Source: JALOAT01 sp041677345 (GTDB taxonomy: Bacteria > Pseudomonadota > Gammaproteobacteria > Thiohalomonadales > Thiohalomonadaceae). Taken from it: 56,688 bases of DNA. The stretch spans positions 1-56,688 of the forward strand of contig JBAYQE010000008.1 of assembly GCA_041677345.1 (NCBI GenBank), given 5' to 3'. The notes below the pieces were generated by a model. It saw only the letters and a program-made list of their open reading frames with translations. It did no database searches and was not told the origin of the DNA. Of this stretch, positions 8,460 to 17,763 are shown in pieces. The position numbers and the translations under genes were made by a program. Within the stretch, counting starts at the first letter, position 1. Each line of letters opens with the position of its first letter.

Positions 8460-10511
8460 ATGAAACCTTCGAAGGCCAAGACGACCACGTCGGGCGGCAA
8501 CAAGAGCGTCGTCGCGCTCATCGCGCTCGTGGTTCTCATGCTGATCGCCGCGGTGGCCGTCTTCATCCTTGTGTCCATGCAGGACCGCAACGACAAGGAA
8601 TACATTTCCCTGTTGGGTGAACAGCGCGTGCTTTCGCAACGCTTGTCGACCTACGCCGGCCAGGCCACCCTCGGCAGCGATCCAACCATCTTCACCAAGC
8701 TCAAGCAATCCTACGATCGTTTCCAGCACAACTTCGACGTGCTCAAGGACGGCGACGCGACCATCGGCATGAGCGGTGCGCCCACCGAGGTGCTTGCGGT
8801 ACTCAACGCCGCGGATGTCACCTGGAAGAAGTACGAGGCGAATGTGAAGGTCATCCTCACTCACCGCGAGACCGTGACGTCCATGCGTGAGACCGTGCAG
8901 ACCATCAACGACCGTGCCGCACAGCTCCTCGCCCTGGCGGATGAGGTCGCAACGCTGATGGCCAACACCGGCGCCTCACCCGAACAGGTCTACATCGCCA
9001 GCCGCCAGCTCATGTTGAGCCAGCGCATTGTCAACAATGTGAACCGCGTACTTGAGGGCGGTGAGGGTTCGGTCACCGCGGCCGACCGTTTCGGCCGCGA
9101 TGCCGCGCTGTTCGGTCGCGTGGTGGACGGCCTGCTGGAAGGCAACAAGGGCATGAGCATCCAGCGCGTACAGGATGCCGGCGTCCGCACCAAGCTGCAG
9201 GAAGTGAAGGCACTGTTTACGGAGATCGGTGAACAGGTCGGCGCCATACTCGAACGCACCCCCGAGATGTTCCAGGTTTCCGAGGCCGCCTTCGAGGTGC
9301 TCAACCTCTCCGACGAACTGCTGCAGCGCATCACCGATCTTGAAACCTCATATCTGGACTACATCGCCAACAGGAAGATCAGCGCAGGCGTAGGCTCGGT
9401 GTTCGGTGGTCTGGCGCTGTTGATGCTCATGGGACTGGGTATGCAGCTGCGTACGGAAGGCCAGCGGCGCGTGGCCCAGGCCGAAGGCGAACGCCAGGAA
9501 TCGGAAGAGCGCAACCGCCGCAACCAGCAGGCGATCATGCGTTTGCTGGATGAAATGGGTGACCTCGCCGACGGTGACCTCACCGTGAATGCCACGGTGA
9601 CCGAGGACGTGACGGGGGCCATCGCCGACTCCATCAACTACGCCATCGAGGCGCTGCGTACCCTGGTTACCGCCATCAACGATACCGCCACCCAGGTGTC
9701 GCAAGCCGCACAGCAAAGCCAGGCCACTGCAGTCCAACTGGCCCAGGCCAGTGAAAATCAGGCGCAGGAGATCAGCTCTGCCAGCGAGGCGGTAAACGAG
9801 ATGGCCGTGTCGATCCAGGGCGTGTCACGCAACGCCGACACCCTCGCCCATGAGGCGCAGCGCTCGGTGGATACGGCCAAGGCAGGTACCGAGGCCGTGC
9901 AGAAGACCATCGAAGGCATGAACACCATCCGCGAGCAGATCCAGGAGACCTCGAAGCGTATCAAGCGCCTCGGTGAGAGCTCGCAGGAGATCGGCGACAT
10001 CGTCGAGCTCATCAATGACATCGCCGAGCAGACCAACATCCTCGCCCTGAACGCCGCCATCCAGGCCGCCATGGCCGGCGAGGCGGGCCGCGGCTTCGCC
10101 GTGGTCGCCGACGAGGTGCAGCGCCTCGCCGAGCGCTCCGCCGATGCCACCAAGCAGATCGAGGCGCTGGTGAAAACCATCCAGACCGACACCAACGAGG
10201 CGGTCATCTCCATGGAGCAGACCACGTCGGAAGTGGTGAGCGGCGCCAAGCTCGCCGAGGACGCGGGCACCGCCCTCGGAACCATCGAATCCGTGGCAAG
10301 TCACCTGTCCGAACTGGTGCAGAGCATCTCCGCTGCCACCCGCCAGCAGGCCAAGGCGGCGGCCAACGTATCCGACACCATGAACGTGATCCAGGAGATC
10401 ACCAACCAGACTTCTGCTGGTACCAGCCAGACGGCCGCGGCCATCGGCAATCTCGCTGAGCTGGCCAATGCCCTGAAGAAGTCGGTATCCGGCTTCAAGC
10501 TGCCGGCGTGA
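8460..10511 (+). CDS. pilJ: Type IV pilus chemoreceptor PilJ
   Basis: Methyl-accepting chemotaxis-type receptor of 683 residues. A first membrane helix lies at about 17-40 and a second near 307-327, enclosing a helical periplasmic region that fits the paired PilJ sensor domains. The cytoplasmic part holds the signalling hairpin tip EQTNILALNAAIQAAMAGEAGRG near residues 520-545. In P. aeruginosa PilJ responds to pilus tension and contacts pilin. A good ribosome site (AGGAG) precedes the ATG. The usual downstream partner pilK, a CheR-type methyltransferase, is absent; chpA follows directly. Confidence 0.94.
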   Translation: MKPSKAKTTTSGGNKSVVALIALVVLMLIAAVAVFILVSMQDRNDKEYISLLGEQRVLSQRLSTYAGQATLGSDPTIFTKLKQSYDRFQHNFDVLKDGDATIGMSGAPTEVLAVLNAADVTWKKYEANVKVILTHRETVTSMRETVQTINDRAAQLLALADEVATLMANTGASPEQVYIASRQLMLSQRIVNNVNRVLEGGEGSVTAADRFGRDAALFGRVVDGLLEGNKGMSIQRVQDAGVRTKLQEVKALFTEIGEQVGAILERTPEMFQVSEAAFEVLNLSDELLQRITDLETSYLDYIANRKISAGVGSVFGGLALLMLMGLGMQLRTEGQRRVAQAEGERQESEERNRRNQQAIMRLLDEMGDLADGDLTVNATVTEDVTGAIADSINYAIEALRTLVTAINDTATQVSQAAQQSQATAVQLAQASENQAQEISSASEAVNEMAVSIQGVSRNADTLAHEAQRSVDTAKAGTEAVQKTIEGMNTIREQIQETSKRIKRLGESSQEIGDIVELINDIAEQTNILALNAAIQAAMAGEAGRGFAVVADEVQRLAERSADATKQIEALVKTIQTDTNEAVISMEQTTSEVVSGAKLAEDAGTALGTIESVASHLSELVQSISAATRQQAKAAANVSDTMNVIQEITNQTSAGTSQTAAAIGNLAELANALKKSVSGFKLPA

Positions 10512-10607
10512 GGTTTACGGTGAACGCGTCGGGGCACAGCCGCTGTACGGTGCCGGTGACTGCGAGCACCCACCGGGCTGCCCTTCCATTCGCCGGCGGA
10601 TGTATCG

Positions 10608-13600
10608 ATGACTGACCATTTCGACGTCAGCACACTCAACTGGGTCAAAGGTGAAATCGACGCGACCTTGAAGGAGGCGCGACTCGCCCTCGAAAAGTAC
10701 GTCGAGCACCCCGAAGACGAGACCCAACTGCACTTCTGCGGCACCCACCTGCACCAGGTGGCGGGCACGCTGCAGATGGTGGAGCTCTATGGCGCGGGCC
10801 AGCTCGCCACGGAGATGGAGCGCCTGGCAGATGGTCTCGCCGCCTTGCCGGCGCGCGAGGGGGCGCTCGAAGTACTGATGCGCACCCTGCTGCTGCTGCC
10901 CGACTACCTGGAAGTCCTGCAGAGCGGCCAACCTGACAGCCCACTGATCCTGCTGCCGCTCATGAATGAGCTGCGCCGTGTGCGCGGCGCACAGGAGCTG
11001 ACCGGTGCATCCGTCTTTCAGCCGGACCTGACGATCTATCCTCGCGAGGCGGATCTGCCGTACACGTCGGGGGACGTGCGTGCGCTGGCGCTCAGGCTGC
11101 GCCCGGCCTACCAGGCCGCACTGCTACGGTTGCTGACCGGCAAGGCGGCATCCCGGGGCCTGTCACCGCTAGCGACCGCGCTGGAAAGACTGGCTTCGAG
11201 CTGCACCGGTCACGAGGCGCGGCGCACCTTCTGGGTGGGCGCAGGCCTGCTCGAGGCGCTGCACGACGGCCTGGAGCCGGGGGCCTCCGCCAAGCAGGTA
11301 CTCGGCAAGTATGAGCAGCTCCTCAAACAGATCTCCATTTCCGCCGAAGCCGACCTGCGCGCCGATGCCTTGGCGCTGTTGGTGCGGGCCGCACTGTTCG
11401 AAATCGCGCACGCCGTCTCCACCGGCCCGCTGGTGAGTGCGCTCAAGCACGCCTACCACCTCGATTCACTGGTGCCCAGTCCCGAGATGTTGGAGCAGAT
11501 CCGCTCGTGTATGGGTGGATTCAACGCCGAACTGAAGCAGACCGTCTCACGCGACGTGATGGAGGAACTGTCGCGCATCAAGGACGTGCTCGACCTGTTC
11601 AGCCGCGGCGGCACACGCGCCAGTGGTGAACTCCAGCCGGTAGCGGAAGCCCTCAGCCATATCGCCGACGTGCTGGGTCTCGCCCGTCAGGCTGAGCTGG
11701 CTGACAAGTTACGGGCGAGAGCGGCGCAGATCCAGGAGCGGGCACAGTCCGGCGCCGACGCCGACGAGCACCTGCTCATGGGCGTGGCGGAATCGGTATT
11801 GAGTGTGGAATCCACCCTCTCGGACTGGGGCGTGGTGGGCCCGCTGGAGAAGGCTGACGATCACGCGGGCCAGGTCGCCGCCGGTGACTCCTCGCCCGAG
11901 GCCGAGGCCGAGCACCGCCGTGTGGTCCGCCAGGTGATGAGAGTCGCCAAGGAAGAGCTGGTCAAGGTGCGCGAGTCCATCAATGCCTTCATCGATACGC
12001 CCACCGACGCGGCACTGCTTAACGATGTCCCGCGCCAGATGCAACAAATCATCGGCAGCCTGGGCATGCTCTCCTATCGACGTGCTGCACAGGTGCTGCG
12101 CGCCTGCCAGCGCTTCGTACTGAATGACTTGGCGACGTGCGGCGGCACCCTGCCGGAGGCCGGGCGCCTCGACGCCCTGGCCGATGCCATGATGAGCGTC
12201 GAGTACTACCTGGACGCCTTCGTGGAGAGCCGGGTGCACCCGTCCTCGGTACTGGAGGTGGCGGAGCGGGCCGTGGTGCAACTGGGTTATGCCCTCGACG
12301 CGCTCGGCGACGAGGTGTTGCTGCCGCTGACTGCGATGCACGTGACGGCGGCCGACACGGAAATGCCGCACGCCGGGCCCACTGAACAAGACGCGGGTGC
12401 GCCCGCGTCGGTACCGCTTGCCGAATCTGCCGCGGCTGCGCCGAGCGTAGCGGGCGGACCACTGCCCACACCGTTCCCCACGGCCGACATGGACGAAGAG
12501 ATCGTCGGCATTTTCGTGGAAGAGGCGGAAGAGGAGTTCCGGCGCATCGCAGAGCTGCTGCCCCGTTGCCGGGCGGGAGCGGGCAACGACGACGCGCTGC
12601 GCGAGCTGCGCCGCTCCTTCCATACCCTGAAAGGCAGCGGTCGCCTGGTGGGCGCAGGGAAGCTGGGCGAATTCGCGTGGGCCTTCGAGAACCTGCTGAA
12701 TCGACTCATCGACCAGGCCATCGCCCACAGCCCCGCGATCTTCGAGCTGATCGAGCAGGCCCGCGAGGCATTGCCCGAACTGCTCGAGGAATTCCGCGGC
12801 GGCCCCACACCGCACGCCGATACGGCCGCACTCGCCGCGACGGCATTCGACTTGGCCAGCGGTACCCCGGCACCGGCCCCTGCGGCCCCGGTGATCGAAG
12901 ACCCGGTGCTGCGTGAGATCTACGCCAAGGAGGCCGAGGGCCACCTGGGCGGACTGCGCGACTTTCTGACGCAAAGCCATGGCATGCGTCACCGGCCTAC
13001 CGAGCCGCTCATCCGCTCGCTGCACACCCTGTGCGGCAGTTCGCGCACGGCCGGTATACCGTCCGTGGCCGAATTGGCCGGTACCCTGGAGCGCTACGCC
13101 AAGGCCTGCGATGCCAAGGGACTGCCCATCGAACCGGAGGCACTCGCCACCTTCTCGGCGACAGCGCACTGGATCGCCGGTGTACTTACCCACTTGCAGG
13201 ACGGCAAACCCGGGTTGCCGGACGCCGACGGACTGCATGCCCAAGCCGATGCGCTGCTGGCGCAGGCGGAAGCGGCCAGGCCCGCACAAGCCCCGGGACC
13301 GGAACAGCCGGCCGATGTAGCGGAGCAGACGGCGTCCACGCCCGAGTTCACCGATATCCCCGAGTTCACCTGCGACGACCTGGGCATCGATTTCTCCGAT
13401 CTGGAACCGGCCACGGAGCCGGGCAGCGACACCGGCGAGGCGACAGAGCCGGCTGCGACCGGCGACGCCGACATCGACTTCCTCGACGTGCTTCACGCCA
13501 CACCCACACACGTGGCGCCAGGGGAAGAGCTTGCCCTCGGCACGCCTGCCTCCGAGGAAGCGGAACCCCAGGAGGAACCACCGCTCGCGGAACCGGCGGT

Positions 13601-16436
13601 CGCCGAATGTGAACTGGTGGAGAGCCTGCTGCGGGATGAGCCGTTCGCCGAGCCCTTGCCGCCAGCTGTCCCAGAACCCGCCGAAGGCGCCTCGGCCGAG
13701 CTCATCGGCATCTTCGTCAACGAGGCCGGTGATCTGCTCAGCGCCAGTGACGAACTCATTCAGCAATGGGCGGAACAGCCGGACGCGCGCAGGCCGGTGG
13801 AAGCCCTGCAACGGGTGCTGCACACCCTCAAGGGGAGCGCGCGCTGGGCCGGTGTGCAGCCCATGGTGGAACTGGGCCATGCGCTGGAATCGGCCATTGC
13901 GGCGGTGGTGGAAGGACGTGTCCCGGTGGACGATGAGGTATTGCACCTCGCCCAACGCGCACAGACGCACCTGGAGGCCCTGCTGGCGCAGCTCAAGAAT
14001 GGCGACCGGCTGGGCAACGTCAGCGAGATCGTCGAGTGCCTGAAGGTGCTCGCCAGCACCCCAGGTGCAACGCAGCCAGTCGTACCCGCACGCGAATACG
14101 ACCCCGACCTCCTGGGCATCTTCCTGGAGGAAGGCCACGAGATCCTCAACGCCAGTGACGAGACGCTCCAGACACTGGTCGCCAACCCCGGCGATCGCCC
14201 GCTCATCGAGCGGCTGCAGCGTCACCTGCACACCCTCAAGGGCGGCGCCCGCATGGCGGGGGTGGTGGAGATCGGTGACCTTGGCCACAGTGTGGAATCC
14301 ATGCTGGCCGGCGCCGCGGACGGACTCATCACCCTTACCCCACCCGTGCTGGCCCTCATGCAGCGTGCCCAGGACCGCCTGGCGGTGATGCTGGAGCAGC
14401 TGCGCCACCATGACCCGCTGCCGTCGGGCGCCGATCTCATCGCCGAGCTCGAGGCCTTGCTGACCGCCCACTTGCCGGTCATGGACGAAGCGACGGAGGC
14501 GGCACCGTCGGCCATCGTGGCGCGGGAGGTACCCGAGTCGCGGCCGGAGACGGCCGCGACCATGCGTGAACGCCGCATCAGTCCGCGTGCGCAGTTCGAG
14601 CTGGTGCGCGTGCGCGCCGATCTGCTCGACAACATGGTCAACGTGGCGGGTGAAGCCAGCATCTTCCGCTCACGCATCGAGCAGCAGGTCGGGGCGCTCA
14701 CCTCCAACCTGGAAGAGATGGAACAGGTGATCGAACGCCTGCGCGACAAGCTGCGCATGTTCGACATCGAGACCGAGGCACAGATCCAGTCACGCTATGA
14801 AGAAGCGGCCAATCAGTACGAGGAATTCGATCCGCTCGAATTCGATCGCTTCACCCACATGCAACAGCTGTCCCGCTCCATGATGGAGAGCCTCGGCGAC
14901 CTGTCCAGCATGAGCACCACCTTGCAGGGGATCACCCGTGAAGCCGAAACCCTGTTGGGCCAGCAGGCGCGCGTGAACACGGAATTGCAGGAAGGCCTCA
15001 TGCACACGCGCATGGTGCCGCTGGTGCAGAACGCGCCGCGCCTGCGCCGTGTGGTGCGCCAGGCCTGCGAGGAACTGGGTAGGGAAGCGGAACTGCGCTT
15101 CAAGGGCGCCGAAGTGGAGATGGATCGCAACGTGGTCGAGCGCATCATGGCGCCGCTCGAACACCTGTTGCGCAATGCCGTCGCCCACGGCATCGAACCG
15201 GCGGCCGCGCGCGAGGCGGCCGGCAAACCACGCAGCGGCACCATCGTTATCCATCAGATCCGTGAAGGCGGCGAGGTGGTGGTCAAAGTGACCGACGATG
15301 GCGCGGGTATCAATGTGCGCGCGGTGCGTGAGAAGGCCGTCGAGCGCGGGCTGATGGCAGAGGATACCCAACTCTCCGATCGCGAGATCATGTCCTTCGT
15401 GCTGGAATCCGGTTTCTCCACAGCCGACGCCATCACCCAGATTGCCGGCCGGGGCGTGGGCATGGATGTGGTGAACAGTGAGGTGAAGAATCTCAACGGC
15501 AGCCTGTCCATCGACTCGGTGCCGGGCCAAGGCACCACCTTCACCATTCGCCTGCCGCTCACACTCACCGTGAGCCGCGCGCTGCTGGTGCTGGCGGGTG
15601 AAGACCTCTACGCCGTGCCGCTGCTCAGTATCGAAGGCATCGTGCGCGTGAGCGACCAGGAAGTCGCCGAACTGCTTGCCCAGGAAACGCCGCTGTACCG
15701 CTGGGTGGGCAATGACTACGACGTGCTGCACCTGGCAACCGTGCTGGGATCATCCAGCAGCGCGCTACCTGCCGAAGGTGAGCGGGGCCGTCGCTCCATC
15801 CTGCTGGCCCACAGTGGCGATCACCGCATCGCCCTCGTGGTGGACGGCTTGCTCGGCAGCCGCGAGATCGTGGTAAAGCCCATCGGTCGCCAGCTTGGCA
15901 GCGTGCGCGGCCTGTCGGGCGCCACCATCCTCGGTGATGGCCGCGTGGCCCTCATCCTGGAATTGTCTGCGCTGATCCGTACCGGCCTCGCATACCGCAG
16001 CAACGCCATCGCCCCCATGCCCACACCCGCCGCCTCCGGCGACCACAAACCGGTGGTGATGGTGGTGGACGACTCGATTACGGTACGCAAGGTGACCGGC
16101 CGCCTGCTGGAACGCAACGACATGGTGGCGGTGAGCGCGAAGGATGGCATCGAGGCGCTCGCACTGCTGGACGAGACCATTCCTGACGTGATGCTGCTCG
16201 ACATCGAGATGCCGCGCATGGATGGCTACGAACTGGCCACCCACATCCGCAATGAGCCGCGCCTCAAGCAGATACCCATCATCATGATCACCTCGCGCAG
16301 CGGTGAGAAACACCGCCAGCGTGCCATGCAGATCGGCGTGGACGAGTACATGACCAAGCCGTTCCAGGAAAACGATCTGCTGGAGGGCATCCGTGCGCTG
16401 TTGGATCGCCGGCACAAGACACAGGCAACGGCGTGA
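10608..16436 (+). CDS. chpA: Hybrid chemotaxis histidine kinase ChpA
   Basis: Very large CheA-type kinase of 1942 residues, shorter than the roughly 2470-residue P. aeruginosa ChpA. Phosphotransfer (Hpt) histidines are visible in HTLKGS-type motifs at about H672, H1072 and H1208, with a variant HTLCGS at H806. The N-terminus has an Hpt-like LHQVAGTLQM at H49, and a degenerate module near 475-490 (QMQQIIGSLGML) lacks the histidine. Then follow the dimerisation region, an ATPase domain (LLRNAVAHGIEPAAAREA, DDGAGIN, GRGVGMDVV), a CheW-like domain, and a C-terminal receiver with phospho-acceptor D1865 in LLDIEMPRMDGYE. Long acidic/proline linkers separate the Hpt domains. It autophosphorylates under PilJ control and signals to PilG and PilH. 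Confidence 0.95.
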   Translation: MTDHFDVSTLNWVKGEIDATLKEARLALEKYVEHPEDETQLHFCGTHLHQVAGTLQMVELYGAGQLATEMERLADGLAALPAREGALEVLMRTLLLLPDYLEVLQSGQPDSPLILLPLMNELRRVRGAQELTGASVFQPDLTIYPREADLPYTSGDVRALALRLRPAYQAALLRLLTGKAASRGLSPLATALERLASSCTGHEARRTFWVGAGLLEALHDGLEPGASAKQVLGKYEQLLKQISISAEADLRADALALLVRAALFEIAHAVSTGPLVSALKHAYHLDSLVPSPEMLEQIRSCMGGFNAELKQTVSRDVMEELSRIKDVLDLFSRGGTRASGELQPVAEALSHIADVLGLARQAELADKLRARAAQIQERAQSGADADEHLLMGVAESVLSVESTLSDWGVVGPLEKADDHAGQVAAGDSSPEAEAEHRRVVRQVMRVAKEELVKVRESINAFIDTPTDAALLNDVPRQMQQIIGSLGMLSYRRAAQVLRACQRFVLNDLATCGGTLPEAGRLDALADAMMSVEYYLDAFVESRVHPSSVLEVAERAVVQLGYALDALGDEVLLPLTAMHVTAADTEMPHAGPTEQDAGAPASVPLAESAAAAPSVAGGPLPTPFPTADMDEEIVGIFVEEAEEEFRRIAELLPRCRAGAGNDDALRELRRSFHTLKGSGRLVGAGKLGEFAWAFENLLNRLIDQAIAHSPAIFELIEQAREALPELLEEFRGGPTPHADTAALAATAFDLASGTPAPAPAAPVIEDPVLREIYAKEAEGHLGGLRDFLTQSHGMRHRPTEPLIRSLHTLCGSSRTAGIPSVAELAGTLERYAKACDAKGLPIEPEALATFSATAHWIAGVLTHLQDGKPGLPDADGLHAQADALLAQAEAARPAQAPGPEQPADVAEQTASTPEFTDIPEFTCDDLGIDFSDLEPATEPGSDTGEATEPAATGDADIDFLDVLHATPTHVAPGEELALGTPASEEAEPQEEPPLAEPAVAECELVESLLRDEPFAEPLPPAVPEPAEGASAELIGIFVNEAGDLLSASDELIQQWAEQPDARRPVEALQRVLHTLKGSARWAGVQPMVELGHALESAIAAVVEGRVPVDDEVLHLAQRAQTHLEALLAQLKNGDRLGNVSEIVECLKVLASTPGATQPVVPAREYDPDLLGIFLEEGHEILNASDETLQTLVANPGDRPLIERLQRHLHTLKGGARMAGVVEIGDLGHSVESMLAGAADGLITLTPPVLALMQRAQDRLAVMLEQLRHHDPLPSGADLIAELEALLTAHLPVMDEATEAAPSAIVAREVPESRPETAATMRERRISPRAQFELVRVRADLLDNMVNVAGEASIFRSRIEQQVGALTSNLEEMEQVIERLRDKLRMFDIETEAQIQSRYEEAANQYEEFDPLEFDRFTHMQQLSRSMMESLGDLSSMSTTLQGITREAETLLGQQARVNTELQEGLMHTRMVPLVQNAPRLRRVVRQACEELGREAELRFKGAEVEMDRNVVERIMAPLEHLLRNAVAHGIEPAAAREAAGKPRSGTIVIHQIREGGEVVVKVTDDGAGINVRAVREKAVERGLMAEDTQLSDREIMSFVLESGFSTADAITQIAGRGVGMDVVNSEVKNLNGSLSIDSVPGQGTTFTIRLPLTLTVSRALLVLAGEDLYAVPLLSIEGIVRVSDQEVAELLAQETPLYRWVGNDYDVLHLATVLGSSSSALPAEGERGRRSILLAHSGDHRIALVVDGLLGSREIVVKPIGRQLGSVRGLSGATILGDGRVALILELSALIRTGLAYRSNAIAPMPTPAASGDHKPVVMVVDDSITVRKVTGRLLERNDMVAVSAKDGIEALALLDETIPDVMLLDIEMPRMDGYELATHIRNEPRLKQIPIIMITSRSGEKHRQRAMQIGVDEYMTKPFQENDLLEGIRALLDRRHKTQATA

Positions 16437-16446
16437 GGACACCGTA

Positions 16447-16959
16447 ATGAGTGAACCTGGTAATTCCGCCCCGCAGAACAACCTCGCGGACACCGTCATC
16501 CGCTGCCTCGTTGTGCCGCTGGAGGGTGTTTCGCTGATGATCCCGAACGTGCTCGTGTCAGAAGTGGCGCCCTTCCAGGCACCGACCCCCATGAATGCAC
16601 CCGACTGGGTGCTGGGCCGCATCCAGTGGCGCGGCCTGATCGTGCCGCTGGTTTCCTTCGAACAGCTGCTGGGCCTTCCTGGTGGCCGGCCGGGGCGTGC
16701 CAGCCGGGCCATCGTGCTCAACACCCTCAACGGTGACACACGCATGCCCTTCATCGCGGTATTGAGCCGCGGCATCCCGCGCATGCAATCGATAACCTCG
16801 GATGGGCTGCCGGCAAGTGCCGAGGCCGGCGCCGAGGGCATCCTGTGCCGTTTCGATTACAACGGCGAAACCATGATGATTCCCGATCTCGACCGCATCG
16901 AGCAGATGCTGCTGCACGGCGGCTTCGTGGTCGGGCGTGCCGAGACAGAAAAGGTGTGA
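16447..16959 (+). CDS. chpC: CheW-like protein ChpC
   Basis: 170-residue CheW-domain protein (IRCLVVPLEGVSLMIPN, VLGRIQWRGLIVPLVSFEQLLG) placed directly after chpA, as chpC is in P. aeruginosa; there it is thought to connect further receptors to the Chp kinase. chpB, a CheB-type methylesterase that lies between chpA and chpC in Pseudomonas, is missing: only 10 bases separate the two genes here. Its stop overlaps the next ATG. Confidence 0.88.
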   Translation: MSEPGNSAPQNNLADTVIRCLVVPLEGVSLMIPNVLVSEVAPFQAPTPMNAPDWVLGRIQWRGLIVPLVSFEQLLGLPGGRPGRASRAIVLNTLNGDTRMPFIAVLSRGIPRMQSITSDGLPASAEAGAEGILCRFDYNGETMMIPDLDRIEQMLLHGGFVVGRAETEKV

Positions 16960-17642
16960 TGATGCGTAACGTGCTTCGTTCGTGTGCAGTCGGTGCCGGC
17001 CTGCTCGTGGCTGGTCTGACGGCAGTGCCCGTCATGGCGCAGGACGAACAGGAGCGCCAGCAATTGCTGGCGCGTGTCAACGAGGTCATCCAGGACGACG
17101 CACGCCACCAGGTGGCCATCGATCGTGGCCGCGAGCGTACATTGCTGTGTGCCCAGTGCCATGGCGACGATGGCAACAGCCGCGTGCCCGACGTACCCAA
17201 CCTGGCGGCACAGAACCCGACCTATTTGCTCGAACAGGTGGATAAGTTCGCCGACGGCAGGCGCAAGAACTTCGTGATGCAGAGCCTCACGCGCGATTTC
17301 AGCATGGAGGACAAGGTGAACATCGCGATCTATTACGCCAGCATGCCGGTGAAGCCGCTCTCCGCCGATCCCATCCTCGCCCGCGAAGGCGCGCGCATCT
17401 ACGACGCCGTGTGCCAGATGTGCCATGGTGACGACGGTCGTGGGGAGATCGGCTATGCGCGGCTGGCCGGGCAACAACCGCAGTATGTGGTCGACACCTT
17501 GAAGCGCTTTCGTACCAATGCGCGCCGGCGCGTGAGCGAGGAAGACATGAAGCGCCACGACGTGCGCATGGAGCAGGTTACGCAGAATCTTTCCGATCGC
17601 GACATCAAGGCGCTGGCCGCCTATATCGCGCTCATGAAATAG
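16959..17642 (+). CDS. Diheme cytochrome c (cytochrome c4-like)
   Basis: Exported protein of 227 residues with a signal peptide (about 1-27, ending VPVMA) and two class I cytochrome c domains. The haem sites are CAQCH at 64-68 and CQMCH at 152-156. The repeated-domain layout with ADGRRKNFVMQ and DLSDRDIKALAAYIALM is that of cytochrome c4, a periplasmic electron carrier to terminal oxidases. It starts at ATG 16959, overlapping the chpC stop (ATGA), or at the next codon. It is not normally part of the chp operon, so cotranscription looks like a local arrangement. Confidence 0.85.
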   Translation: MMRNVLRSCAVGAGLLVAGLTAVPVMAQDEQERQQLLARVNEVIQDDARHQVAIDRGRERTLLCAQCHGDDGNSRVPDVPNLAAQNPTYLLEQVDKFADGRRKNFVMQSLTRDFSMEDKVNIAIYYASMPVKPLSADPILAREGARIYDAVCQMCHGDDGRGEIGYARLAGQQPQYVVDTLKRFRTNARRRVSEEDMKRHDVRMEQVTQNLSDRDIKALAAYIALMK

Positions 17643-17763
17643 CCATCGTCCGACCCGAAGAGCCACGGCCCCTCGGGCATGCCGTGCCTACGGGCGGACA
17701 CCCTGTGGGACGGACGGCTAAATCACCTTGTGGCGATACCAGGCGGGATCGCAGCGGCCATGC

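Noticed and set aside
11709..14471. 920-codon open frame on the minus strand inside chpA
   Set aside because: No recognisable motif; the opposite strand encodes clear Hpt domains. High GC gives long antisense frames throughout this window.
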